A DNA stretch of 64,000 bases from Actinospineispora eucalypti (GTDB lineage Bacteria > Actinomycetota > Actinomycetes > Mycobacteriales > Pseudonocardiaceae): assembly GCA_014208095.1 (NCBI GenBank), contig JACHMT010000002.1, positions 186,001 to 250,000 of the forward strand. Reading direction: 5' to 3'. This document shows, piece after piece, positions 56,591 through 64,000 of this stretch; position 1 is the first letter of the stretch, and each line of letters begins with the position of its first letter. The notes beneath the pieces were generated by a model. That model made no database searches. It was not told the DNA's origin and saw only the letters and a list, made by a program, of their open reading frames with translations. The position numbers and the translations under genes are program-made.

Positions 56591-57323
56591 GGTATCCGAA
56601 ATCCAGGTGCACTACGGCAAGATCGCCGCGCTGCGCGGGGTCAGCCTGCAGGTCGACACGGGCGAGATCGTGGCGCTGATCGGCGCCAACGGCGCCGGCA
56701 AGACCACCACCCTGAAGACCATCTCTGGGCTGCGGCCGTTGTCCGGCGGGCGGATCGTGTTCGACGGCCGCGACATCAGCCGGATGCCCGGGCACCTGCG
56801 GGTGGTCGCCGGGATCGGGCAGGCGCCGGAGGGCCGGGGCATCTTCCCCGGCATGACGGTGCAGGAGAACCTGCTGATGGGCAGCTACGCCCGCAAGCGG
56901 GGCTCGGAAAAGATCCTCGCCGAGGTCTACGAGCTGTTCCCCCGGTTGGCCGAGCGCAAGACCCAGGCCGGCGGCACCATGTCCGGGGGCGAGCAGCAGA
57001 TGCTGGCCATCGGGCGGGCGCTGATGGGACAGCCGAAGGTGCTGCTGCTCGACGAGCCGTCCATGGGCCTGGCGCCGATCCTGGTCAACCAGATCTTCGA
57101 CATCATCGCGGAGATCAACACCCGGGGCACCACCGTGCTGCTGGTGGAGCAGAACGCCACCCAGGCGCTGCGCCTGGCCGACCGCGCCTACGTCCTGGAA
57201 ACCGGCCGGGTGGTCAAGGCCGCACCGGCCGACCAGCTGCTCACCGACCCGGATGTCCAGGCCGCCTACCTCGGCGGCGACCTGGACACCCGCGCGCAGG
57301 ACACCCGGCCGACTACGAGCTGA
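56580..57323 (+). CDS. livF: Branched-chain amino acid ABC transporter ATP-binding protein LivF
   Basis: 247 residues from ATG at 56580, overlapping livG by 11 bases. Walker A GANGAGKTTT, GIGQAPEGRGIFPGMTVQEN, signature MSGGEQQMLAIGRALMGQPK, Walker B LLLDEPSMGLAP and VLLVEQNATQALRLADRAYV, the LivF pattern. Completes the LivHMGF pump. Its 3' end overlaps the convergent VOC gene by 11 bases. Confidence 0.92.
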   Translation: MLLEVSEIQVHYGKIAALRGVSLQVDTGEIVALIGANGAGKTTTLKTISGLRPLSGGRIVFDGRDISRMPGHLRVVAGIGQAPEGRGIFPGMTVQENLLMGSYARKRGSEKILAEVYELFPRLAERKTQAGGTMSGGEQQMLAIGRALMGQPKVLLLDEPSMGLAPILVNQIFDIIAEINTRGTTVLLVEQNATQALRLADRAYVLETGRVVKAAPADQLLTDPDVQAAYLGGDLDTRAQDTRPTTS

Positions 57324-57699
57324 CTTTCCAGTCGAGCAGCTGCACGATCACGCCGTTGGGGTCGCGGGTCTGGAAGGCCCGCTCGCCCCACTCCTCCTCG
57401 GTCAGCGGCATGGTGATCTGGACGCCCTCGGCCTGCAGGCGGGCCAGTTCGCCCTCCAGGTCGTCCACGGTGAACGCCAGGATCAGGCCGGTGGCGTGGA
57501 TGTCCCGCTGGTCCTCGGGGAGCGTGGGCAACCCGGTGGCCAGGAAGACCACGTGCATGCCGATGTCCTCGCGGGTGAGGGAGTGAAACCCTTCGGCGGC
57601 CATCTCCTCGGTGAAGCCGAAATGCTCCACCAGGAAGCGACTGGAAGCGGCCGGGTCGGACACGTTGAGCGAAACCGCCGGTGGTGCGGTGACCTTCAT
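57313..57699 (-). CDS. VOC-superfamily (glyoxalase/bleomycin-resistance) protein
   Basis: 128 residues. VSLNVSDPAASSRFLVEHFG, then GMHVVFLATGLPTLPEDQRD, GLILAFTVDDLEGELARLQA, EGVQITMPLTEEEWGERAFQ and TRDPNGVIVQLLDW show the paired beta-alpha-beta-beta-beta modules of VOC proteins, with a Glu in place of one common His ligand. Divergent from the TetR gene, across a short shared promoter region. Confidence 0.88.
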   Translation of the reverse strand: MKVTAPPAVSLNVSDPAASSRFLVEHFGFTEEMAAEGFHSLTREDIGMHVVFLATGLPTLPEDQRDIHATGLILAFTVDDLEGELARLQAEGVQITMPLTEEEWGERAFQTRDPNGVIVQLLDWKVSS

Positions 57700-57732
57700 G
57701 TAGCCTCCTGGCGTCGAGTAAACTCCGTACGT

Positions 57733-57745
57733 TGTACAGTGTACA
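57733..57745. promoter_or_regulatory. Candidate TetR operator between VOC and TetR genes
   Basis: TGTACAGTGTACA: two TGTACA half-sites one base apart, preceded by CCGTACG at 57725. It lies in the divergent promoter region, as expected of a TetR operator controlling both genes. Confidence 0.55.
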
Positions 57746-57770
57746 GCGTTTGCCGGGAGGATTCGTTACC

Positions 57771-58541
57771 GTGCCTGCCGAACGCAGTGGAGCCGGTGAT
57801 CCGGTGCGCACCCTGGAGCTGCTGTGGCGGCTGCCCGAGCCGTCCCGGCGCGGCCCCCGGCCGGGACTGGACCTGGAGGCGGTGGTGGCGGCGGCGACCG
57901 AACTGGCCAACTCGGAGGGCCTGGACGCGGTGACCATGCGCCGGGTGGCCACCGCGCTCGGTGTCGCCCCGATGACGCTCTACACCTACCTGCCCGGCAA
58001 GGCCGAGCTGCTCGACCTCATGCTGGACGCCGCCTACCTGCGCATGACCCGCACGGACAGCACCGGCCAGCCGTGGCGGCAGCGGCTGCGGGCGGTCGCG
58101 GGGGAGAACCGGCGCCTGTTCGCCGCGCACCCGTGGGCCGCGTGGATCTCGACCACCCGGCCGCCGCTGGGGCCGGGGCAGATGGCCAAGTACGAGCATG
58201 AGCTGGCCGCGCTGGACGGCCTCGGCCTGGACGACGTGACGATCGACGCCGCGCTCACCCACCTGCTCGGCTTCGTGCAGGGCTGGGCGCGGACGGCCGC
58301 CCAGGTGCGGGCGGAGCGGCCGGACGGCGCCGGCGACGACGATCGGTGGTGGGCGAAGGTCGGCCCGCTGCTCGGCGAGTTGCTCGACCCGGCGCGTTAC
58401 CCGTTGGCCACCAGGGTCGGTTCGGCCGCCGGCGCCGCGCACGGCGCGGCCTACGACCCGGCGCACGCCTACGAGTTCGGCCTGGCCCGGGTGCTCGACG
58501 GGTTTGCCGCGCTGATCGAGCCCGACCCGGCGCCGGGTTGA
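57771..58541 (+). CDS. TetR-family regulator
   Basis: 256 residues from GTG at 57771; upstream in-frame codons cover the operator, so were excluded. HTH: LANSEGLDAVTMRRVATALG, then VAPMTLYTYLPGKAELLDLM. The long C-terminal ligand domain (AYLRMTRTDSTGQPWRQRLR, LGFVQGWARTAAQ) resembles the TetR_C group typical of TetR-type drug-responsive regulators. Likely represses the VOC gene and itself. Confidence 0.87.
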   Translation: MPAERSGAGDPVRTLELLWRLPEPSRRGPRPGLDLEAVVAAATELANSEGLDAVTMRRVATALGVAPMTLYTYLPGKAELLDLMLDAAYLRMTRTDSTGQPWRQRLRAVAGENRRLFAAHPWAAWISTTRPPLGPGQMAKYEHELAALDGLGLDDVTIDAALTHLLGFVQGWARTAAQVRAERPDGAGDDDRWWAKVGPLLGELLDPARYPLATRVGSAAGAAHGAAYDPAHAYEFGLARVLDGFAALIEPDPAPG

Positions 58542-58577
58542 CCGACCGCCACGGCCGGCGATCATCCGACGGATGGG

Positions 58578-58950
58578 TCAGGCCAGGACGGCCACCGCGA
58601 CCAGCCCGCCGGAGACGGCGACGAAGGATAGGCCGCTGATCAGCTTGAACACCGCTGTGCCGGCTGATTTTTCGTGGAAGGCCAGGGGCAGGAAGAGCGC
58701 CGGGGTTCACCCAGGTTCCGACGGCCAGGGTCACGGCGAGCCAGCCGGGGATACCCGGCGCGGCCAGGCCGACCGCGACCAGGATCAGGCCCATGATGAT
58801 GAAGTCCAGGTGCGCCTGGAGGACTCGCCTCGGGCTGGCCACGCCCAGCCGGCCCAGCGTGGCCGGTTGGGCCACCGACACCAGCACCGCCCAGCCGAGC
58901 ACCGCGCCGAGGGCCAACTCGACCAGGCCGACCCTTACCAGTGCGCTCAT
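58578..58950 (-). pseudogene. Small four-TM membrane protein gene with a single-base frameshift
   Basis: From ATG at 58950: ALVRVGLVELALGAVLGWAV, then RRVLQAHLDFIIMGLILVAV and GIPGWLAVTLAVGTWVNP. Exactly at AACCCCGGCGCTC (near 58707) the frame breaks; shifting one base gives LFLPLAFHEKSAGTAVFKLI and SGLSFVAVSGGLVAVAV with a stop at 58580-58578, the expected ending. One C too many in the C-run would explain it: a real mutation or a sequencing error. ATGA overlap with the nitrilase gene. Confidence 0.7.
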
Positions 58951-59879
58951 CGGGACACCAGCTCCCCGGCGCGGTGCCGGCGGTACCACCGTTCGCCGTG
59001 CCAGCGCTGGTAGTGCCAGCAGGCGGTGGGCAGCGCGCCCCGGCGGTGCAGCCAGAAGCCGCGCGGGGGATCGGCGACCGGGGTCCGCCGGCCGGGGATG
59101 ACCTCGGCGACCACCACGCCCTCGCCGTCGCGGGTGGGGCGTTCGGCCAGCACCCGGCCATCCGCGTCGGTGATCACCGTCGCGCCCTCGAAGCGCCCCC
59201 GGTAGCTCAGTGGCAGGCAGGGCATTGCGCACTCGAGCCGGCCGGCGTGCGAGGCGTGCACGGTGGGCGCGCCGACGTAGCGGGAGAAGCTGGCGGCGGC
59301 CTGCCTCGCGGTTGCCGTGTTGTCCCGCTCCAGCGGCCCGAACAGCGCGCGCGGCGCCCAGTGCGGCACCGACCACCAGCCGGAACCGGCGAGCACCAGG
59401 TCCACCCGGCCGGCCAGCCGGTGCACCGTCCGAGTGCGCATCAGCTCCCAGCACATGGCGGCGCCGACGGTCAGCTCGCCGGTGTCGAGCACCCCGGGGT
59501 CGTTGCCGCCCACGTAGTAGGCGTTCTCCCACATGGTCGGCAGGTCCTTGTCGTGCCGGCCGACCACTCCGTCCGGACCGGCCAGCAGGTACGCGTTGCG
59601 CACCTCGCCGTCCGCGTCCCGGCACAGGAAGGACCCGCCGACCAGTGCGCCGAACCGGGCGGCCAGCCCGGTCAGCAGCTCGGTCGCCGGGCCGTCCGGC
59701 GGCAGTGCCGCGTGGGCCAGGCGCTCGGTGAACCCGATGCCCGTGGTGAAGAACTCCGGGAGGGCAATGACCTCCGCGCCGGCCTCGCCCGCCCGCGTGC
59801 CCAGCCGCGCGCAGGCCGCCAGGTTGGCGTCCACGTCGGCGAGCACCGCTTCGAGCTGCACCGCTGCTACCCGAACCAT
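58947..59879 (-). CDS. Carbon-nitrogen hydrolase (nitrilase superfamily)
   Basis: 310 residues. Catalytic Glu in EVIALPEFFTTG, Lys in GRHDKDLPTMWE and Cys in GAAMCWELMRT, the E-K-C triad of the superfamily. It may hydrolyse an amide or nitrile; substrate not predictable. A long C-terminal part (RGFWLHRRGALPTACWHYQR) is unusual. The next gene, the small membrane protein, is coupled to it. Confidence 0.87.
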   Translation of the reverse strand: MVRVAAVQLEAVLADVDANLAACARLGTRAGEAGAEVIALPEFFTTGIGFTERLAHAALPPDGPATELLTGLAARFGALVGGSFLCRDADGEVRNAYLLAGPDGVVGRHDKDLPTMWENAYYVGGNDPGVLDTGELTVGAAMCWELMRTRTVHRLAGRVDLVLAGSGWWSVPHWAPRALFGPLERDNTATARQAAASFSRYVGAPTVHASHAGRLECAMPCLPLSYRGRFEGATVITDADGRVLAERPTRDGEGVVVAEVIPGRRTPVADPPRGFWLHRRGALPTACWHYQRWHGERWYRRHRAGELVSR

Positions 59880-59921
59880 GGATTGAACGGTACTGCAAAA
59901 CTGAACGCTACTACAAGAACT

Positions 59922-60557
59922 CTATCGAGCCAGTCCTCGCAGCACGATGTCCCGGCCGATCGCGATCACCTCGGCCAGCTCCTGCTCGTCCAGTGCCAGC
60001 CGGTCCGGGCGCATCCGCAGTGCCAGCACGCCGTTCCAGGCGCCCCAGAGGAACACCGAAGTTCGGTGCGGGTCGGTGCACTCGATCTGCCCATCCTCGG
60101 CGGCCCGGCGCAGCGCGTCCGCGATGTTGCCGACCAGTGCCTCCACCTTGTCCGCGATGCGTTGCTCGGCCGCGCTGGCCAGGTCGCCCGGCGGCACGTC
60201 CAGCATGCGCAGCGCGATCATCCGGAAGTAGCCCGGGTTCTCCAGGTGGAACCGGCAGTAGGCGTCGCTGGCCGCGTACAGCTCCTGCACCGGCGTGCGG
60301 CCGGGCGCGTGGGCGCGCGCCATGTAGGCCTCGTTGACCTCCAGCGCCCGCTCCACCAGCGCCAGGTAGAGGGCTTCCTTGTTGCCGAAGTGGTGGTAGA
60401 TCGAGCCGACCGCGGTGTCGGCCTCGGCGGCGATTGCGTCCATGCTGACCGCGTGGAAGCTGCTGTCGTTGAACAGCTTCTCGGCGGCGTCCAGGATCGC
60501 CGCCGTGGTCCGCGCGGTGCGTCGGTCCACCCGCTTCCGGTCTGAGCTCACCGCCAT
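59922..60557 (-). CDS. TetR-family regulator
   Basis: 211 residues from ATG at 60557; the longer frame to 61067 runs into the lipoprotein gene in another frame and is a shadow. HTH: AAILDAAEKLFNDSSFHAVS, then MDAIAAEADTAVGSIYHHFG and NKEALYLALVERALEV. The C-terminal half is helical (YRFHLENPGYFRMIALRML-like region). Upstream of the nitrilase gene on the same strand, so probably its regulator. Confidence 0.88.
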   Translation of the reverse strand: MAVSSDRKRVDRRTARTTAAILDAAEKLFNDSSFHAVSMDAIAAEADTAVGSIYHHFGNKEALYLALVERALEVNEAYMARAHAPGRTPVQELYAASDAYCRFHLENPGYFRMIALRMLDVPPGDLASAAEQRIADKVEALVGNIADALRRAAEDGQIECTDPHRTSVFLWGAWNGVLALRMRPDRLALDEQELAEVIAIGRDIVLRGLAR

Positions 60558-60598
60558 GACGGAAGAGCCTAGCCGCGGCCGCGGCCGGCTCGGGGGGC

Positions 60599-61114
60599 TC
60601 AGGGCAGCGGGATGTCGGTGCCCGGAGCGTCCGGCGCCTGGAACAGGGTGGCCCCTCCGGTCACCCGCAGCGCGGCCGGGCGAATCCGCGCGGGCACGTC
60701 GAAGTACAGGTCGAACTCCAGGCGCACCGAGGCACCCAGCTCGAACTCGCCCGGCTGGCGCTTGATCAGCATCGCCTCCGGGTCCGGGGCCAGCACCGCG
60801 CCGTCGGCGGTGACCAGCCGTTGGGCCTTGGTGTCGAACACCGAACCGGAACGGCCCAGGTTCGCCACCACCAGCCGCACCCGGACCAGCCGGCCCTGCT
60901 TGGGCCGCCACTCCGCGTGGCTGCCCAGGATGGAGTCCAGCGAGCTGAGCCCGAGCACGGTGAACTCGGTGTCGCCGTTGACCACCGGCGGATGCGATAG
61001 CGGTGTCTCGCCGGCCCGCACCGGACGGGGTGGCAGCTGGTACAGGGCCGGGGGAGCGGGCGCGCACCCGGCGAGCGCGACCACCAGCACCAGCGCCGGG
61101 CCGAGGCGACGCAT
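60599..61114 (-). CDS. Lipoprotein with immunoglobulin-like (DUF4352-type) domain
   Basis: 171 residues. Lipobox ALAGCAP after a short signal. The mature region has GDTEFTVLGLSSLDSILGSH, VRVRLVVANLGRSGSVFDTK and FELGASVRLEFDLYFDVPAR, a beta-sandwich pattern of extracellular DUF4352-type proteins. Starts 1 base after the response regulator's stop, so it is in the same operon. Confidence 0.8.
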   Translation of the reverse strand: MRRLGPALVLVVALAGCAPAPPALYQLPPRPVRAGETPLSHPPVVNGDTEFTVLGLSSLDSILGSHAEWRPKQGRLVRVRLVVANLGRSGSVFDTKAQRLVTADGAVLAPDPEAMLIKRQPGEFELGASVRLEFDLYFDVPARIRPAALRVTGGATLFQAPDAPGTDIPLP

Positions 61115-61115
61115 C

Positions 61116-61778
61116 TCAGGCCCAGCCGGGGCGGACCAGCCCGGTCTCGTAGGCCAGCACCACCAGCTGCGCCCGGTCCCGCGCCGCCAGCTTGATCATG
61201 GCCCGGCTGACGTGGGTCTTGGCCGTGGCCGGGCTGACCACCAGGCGCTCGGCGATCTCGTCGTTGGACAGCCCCTCCGCGACCAGCGCGACGATCTCCT
61301 TCTCCCGGGTGGTCAGCGCGTCCAGCTCGCGCACCGACCGGGCGGGCCGGGCCCGGCGGGCGAACTCCCCGATCAGCCGCCGGGTGACGCCGGGGGAGAG
61401 CAGCGCCTCGCCCTCGGCCACCACCCGCACCGCGCGCAGCAGCTCCACCGGCTCGGTGTCCTTCACCAGGAACCCGCTGGCCCCGGTGCGGATCGCCTCG
61501 AACACGTACTCGTCGTCGTCGAAGGTGGTCAGGATGAGCACCCGCACGCCGGCCGAGGCCGGGTCGGCGACGATCCGGCGGGTGGCGGCCAGGCCGTCCG
61601 TGCCGGGCATCCGGATGTCCATCAGCACCACGTCCGGCGCGGTCTCGGCGACCACCCGGACCGCCTCGGCCCCGTCACCGGCCTCGCCGACCACCCCGAT
61701 GTCCGGCTGCGCGTCCAGCAGCGCGCGGAACCCGGCGCGCACCAGCGCCTGGTCGTCGGCCAGCACCACTTTGATCAA
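61116..61778 (-). CDS. NarL/LuxR-type response regulator
   Basis: 220 residues. Receiver: KVVLADDQALVRAGFRALLD, APDVVLMDIRMPGTDGLAAT with the phospho-Asp, LILTTF, GFLVKDTEP. Output: LTTREKEIVALVAEGLSNDE, then IAERLVVSPATAKTHVSRAM, the LuxR-type HTH. Overlaps the histidine kinase by 4 bases (ATGA). Confidence 0.92.
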   Translation of the reverse strand: MIKVVLADDQALVRAGFRALLDAQPDIGVVGEAGDGAEAVRVVAETAPDVVLMDIRMPGTDGLAATRRIVADPASAGVRVLILTTFDDDEYVFEAIRTGASGFLVKDTEPVELLRAVRVVAEGEALLSPGVTRRLIGEFARRARPARSVRELDALTTREKEIVALVAEGLSNDEIAERLVVSPATAKTHVSRAMIKLAARDRAQLVVLAYETGLVRPGWA

Positions 61779-62908
61779 CTGGATTCCCCTTCACCGGGTA
61801 TCGGCAGCCGGGCCCGCACCCGGAATCCGCCGCCGGGGCGCGGGCCGGCGTCCAGCCGCCCGCCGAACGCGGCCGCCCGCTCCCGCATGCCGGGGATGCC
61901 GTTGCCCGCCGGGGGCTCGCCCCTGGCGCCCCGGCCGTCGTCGTCCACCTGCAGGACCAGGTCCGGCCCCGAATAGTCCAGCAGCACCGATGCGGAGTCG
62001 GCGCCGGCGTGCCGGTGCACGTTGGTCAGCGCCTCCTGGGCGATCCGGAACGCCGCGGTGTCCAGCGCGGTGGGCAGGGGGCGCGCGGCGCCCTCGGTGC
62101 GCACGGTGACCGGCAGGCCGGTGCCGCGCATCCGCTGGGCCAGCGCGTCCAGGCCGGCCAGGCCGGCGGTCGGGGCGAGGGGCAGCTCCTCGTCCACCCG
62201 GCGCAGCACGCCGAGCATGCCGCGCAGCTCCACCAGCACCTCCTTGCTGGACGCCTTGATCGCGGTGAGCGCCTCCCGGGCCAGGCCGGGTTGCTCGTCC
62301 AGCAGGTGCAGCGCGGTGCCGGCCTGCACGTTGATCAGCGAGACGTGGTGGGCCAGCACGTCGTGCAGGTCCCGGGCGATGCGCAGCCGTTCCTCGGTCG
62401 CCCGGGCGCGCGCCTCCTCGGCCCGGGCCAGCCGCTCCCGGGCCAGCCGCTCGCGGCGGCCGCGCAAAAGCTCGCCCAGGGTGAGCAGCACCAGCAGCCA
62501 GGCCGCCAGCCCGGAAACGGCCAGGGGCTCGAGCCGCCCCTCGCGCAACCAGAACAGGACGACCATGGCGAGGTAGGTGGGCACGGTGACCAGCCACGCC
62601 GCCCGCCGCCGCCGGTGCACCACGGCGTTCACCAGCGCTACCACCACGGACAGCACCACCGGGCCGTACGGGTAGCCCAGCGCCAGGTAGCCGAGCAGCA
62701 CGGCGACCGTGGCGACCAGCGTGCCGACGGGGTACCGGCGCCGGGCCGGCAAGGCGGCCGGCCCGAGCAGCAGCAGGACCACCGCGAGCGCGTCCAGGGG
62801 CCGCGCGTCCGGCTGCCGGCCGGCCGCGCCGAAGCTGCCCATGACCTGGATGAACCCGGCGGCCAGCGCCGGCAGCAGCAGCCTGGCGTCCAGCGCGACC
62901 CGGTTCAC
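61775..62908 (-). CDS. DesK/NarX-type sensor histidine kinase
   Basis: 377 residues. Several N-terminal membrane spans (LLLLGPAALPARRRY, LVATVAVLLGYLALGYPYGP, LVVLLTLG-like segments), then the HisKA_3 dimerisation motif IARDLHDVLAHHVSLINVQA with the phospho-His, and the ATPase part DTAAFRIAQEALTNVHRHAG with LVLQVDDDGRGARGEPPAGN. Partner of the adjacent response regulator; signal unknown. Confidence 0.9.
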   Translation of the reverse strand: MNRVALDARLLLPALAAGFIQVMGSFGAAGRQPDARPLDALAVVLLLLGPAALPARRRYPVGTLVATVAVLLGYLALGYPYGPVVLSVVVALVNAVVHRRRRAAWLVTVPTYLAMVVLFWLREGRLEPLAVSGLAAWLLVLLTLGELLRGRRERLARERLARAEEARARATEERLRIARDLHDVLAHHVSLINVQAGTALHLLDEQPGLAREALTAIKASSKEVLVELRGMLGVLRRVDEELPLAPTAGLAGLDALAQRMRGTGLPVTVRTEGAARPLPTALDTAAFRIAQEALTNVHRHAGADSASVLLDYSGPDLVLQVDDDGRGARGEPPAGNGIPGMRERAAAFGGRLDAGPRPGGGFRVRARLPIPGEGESS

Positions 62909-62967
62909 CGGACAAACGGTAGCGACTCGGGCGCGCCTCCGGCGTCGGCCGACGGTCGACTGCCCGG

Positions 62968-63411
62968 CTACGCCTCCGGGCGTACGCGGGGGCCGGGCCG
63001 GTTGTCCAGGTGCATGCAGGTCAACCGGCCGGTGCAGATCCGCTTGCCGCGCCCGTCGGTGAGGACCACCTCGAAGGTGGACGTGCTGCGTCCCACGTGC
63101 AGGGGCGTGGCCACCCCGGTGACCAGGCCCTCGGTCGCGCTGCCGTGGTGGGTGCAGGCCAGCTCGAGGCCGACCGGGAAGCGCTCGGGCAGCGTGTGCT
63201 GGGCCGCCGCGACCGAGGCCAGCGTCTCCACCAGCACCCCGCTGGCGCCGCCGTGCAGCAGCCCGAACGGCTGCCGGTTGCCGGCCACCGGCATGGTGCC
63301 GACCACCCGGTCCTTGCCGATCTCCGTGATCTGGATACCCATCCGCTCGGGCAGCTGCTCATCGGGGAACGAGATCGCCGATAGCGGCGGGTTCTGCGAC
63401 TGGATCGACAT
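62968..63411 (-). CDS. Hotdog-fold thioesterase (PaaI type)
   Basis: 147 residues. GIQITEIGKDRVVGTMPVAG, NRQPFGLLHGGASGVLVETL and ASVAAAQHTLPERFPVGLEL with GLVTGVATPLHVGRSTSTFE have the PaaI-type order, with the catalytic HGG-x-S region. Likely hydrolyses acyl-CoA thioesters. Confidence 0.87.
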   Translation of the reverse strand: MSIQSQNPPLSAISFPDEQLPERMGIQITEIGKDRVVGTMPVAGNRQPFGLLHGGASGVLVETLASVAAAQHTLPERFPVGLELACTHHGSATEGLVTGVATPLHVGRSTSTFEVVLTDGRGKRICTGRLTCMHLDNRPGPRVRPEA

Positions 63412-63458
63412 CCAGGCAGCTTATGCGGCGGTTACCGGCCGTGTCCGCACGCTGTCGC

Positions 63459-64000
63459 TCAGGCCACCTCGGCGGTCCGGCTGGGCCAGCCGCCGGTCGG
63501 TGCCGGGTCGGAGGAGAGCGCCAGCCAGGCGGCGGTGAGCCGCTCCATGGCCTCGTCGAGGCACGGTTCGGGCAGCGTGTACGGCAGCCGAAGGAACCGC
63601 TCGAAGGCGCCGTCCAGGCCGAACCGGGGGCCGGCGGCGAGCAGCACGCCGTGCCGGCTGGCGCTGGAGACCAGTGCGCTGGACACCGGGGCGTCCAGGT
63701 CCACCCACAGGGAGAGCCCGCCGGTGGGCGCGGAGGCCGTCCAGCCGGGGAAGTGCCGGGTGACCAGCCCGCGCAGGTGGTCCCGGGCGGAGCGCAGCCG
63801 GGGCAGGCGGTCGGCCAGCACGGTGTCGATCGCGTCCAGCAGGTGCTGGGTGATCAGCTGGTCCAGCACCGAGCTGGCGATGTCCACCGAGGCCCGGGAC
63901 CGGGCGATCCGGTCGATCATGGGCCGGCGCGCCCGCACCCAGCCGATGCGCAGGCCGCCCCAGAACGTCTTGCTGGCCGAGCCCACGGTGATGATCGGTG
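63459..64000 (-). CDS. MocR-type PLP-dependent regulator/aminotransferase (3' part, cut by window edge)
   Basis: The last ~180 residues. TVGSASKTFWGGLRIGWVRA holds the Schiff-base Lys, followed by IDRIARSRASVDIASSVLDQ, RLRSARDHLRGLVTRHFPGW and TGGLSLWVDLDAPVSSALVS, the aminotransferase fold of GntR/MocR proteins. The N-terminal winged helix is outside the window. Such proteins act as regulators or as aminotransferases. Confidence 0.86.
   Translation of the reverse strand, partial: PIITVGSASKTFWGGLRIGWVRARRPMIDRIARSRASVDIASSVLDQLITQHLLDAIDTVLADRLPRLRSARDHLRGLVTRHFPGWTASAPTGGLSLWVDLDAPVSSALVSSASRHGVLLAAGPRFGLDGAFERFLRLPYTLPEPCLDEAMERLTAAWLALSSDPAPTGGWPSRTAEVA

Noticed and set aside
58255..59898. 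547-codon minus-strand frame
   Set aside because: Mostly the wrong frame of the nitrilase gene; only its middle (from 58950) is real, and that part belongs to the frameshifted membrane protein gene.
59922..61067. Long N-terminal extension of the TetR gene
   Set aside because: The part above 60557 is a shadow of the lipoprotein gene; the TetR domain starts at 60557.
61791..62915. 374-codon minus-strand frame
   Set aside because: Out-of-frame shadow of the histidine kinase; Gly/Ala/Arg-rich without domains.
62009..63538. 509-codon plus-strand frame
   Set aside because: Antisense shadow of the histidine kinase and thioesterase.

Overview
The window is high-GC actinomycete DNA, probably from a Pseudonocardiales-type organism. 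The right third carries an ANTAR response regulator followed by a branched-chain amino acid ABC transporter operon, many ATGA/GTGA start-stop overlaps and strong G/C third-position bias. The left edge carries an ATP-grasp-modified RiPP (graspetide) cluster of actinobacterial type. The genus call is inference; it would need a 16S or whole-genome comparison.

Layout. (1) 1-3223, left flank: a graspetide cluster on the minus strand (XRE regulator, two small Cys-containing proteins, TgmA-like precursor, 5' part of the TgmB-like ATP-grasp) and a remnant of a serine recombinase. (2) 3224-51403, an integrated mobile element of about 48 kb. It is bounded by a perfect 55-bp direct repeat: one copy is a stray 3' tRNA fragment at 3224-3278, the other is the 3' half of an intact tRNA at 51349-51403. 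A tyrosine integrase (50009-51274) sits beside the tRNA. (3) 51404-64000, ordinary chromosome: tRNA, pdtaR, livJHMGF, a VOC protein/TetR pair, nitrilase, TetR, lipoprotein, a two-component system, thioesterase and an incomplete MocR-type aminotransferase regulator.

Inside the element, the left part looks like maintenance and transfer DNA. It has a ribbon-helix-helix (RHH) protein plus ExeA/TniB-type ATPase operon next to sixteen phased 9-bp repeats, a strongly structured 300-bp region, an SSB-like protein, two VirD4/HerA-type ATPases, a replication-relaxation protein, an ArdC-like antirestriction protein and a PLD-type nuclease. No relaxase, Rep protein or mating-channel genes were recognised. 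The middle holds exported proteins (lipase with Cys-rich tail, lipoprotein, inactive-looking thermonuclease), an AlbA_2-like protein, a toxin-antitoxin operon, a second tyrosine recombinase with two inverted 25-bp sites in front of it, and many short single genes with their own TTGACA-17-TANNNT promoters. The right part holds an XRE regulator region, a DUF6879 protein, a divergent locus of two 2-TM proteins and a SIR2-GAF-like protein that looks like a defence module, an excisionase, IS debris, two tandem small paralogues with a duplicated integrase tail, and the integrase.

Most interesting for follow-up: the 9-bp iteron array, a copy of which lies in phase within the coding sequence of the RHH gene; the multi-branched inverted-repeat region at 7.56-7.86 kb; the inverted 25-bp sites before the second recombinase; the transfer module without relaxase; and the SIR2/2-TM locus.
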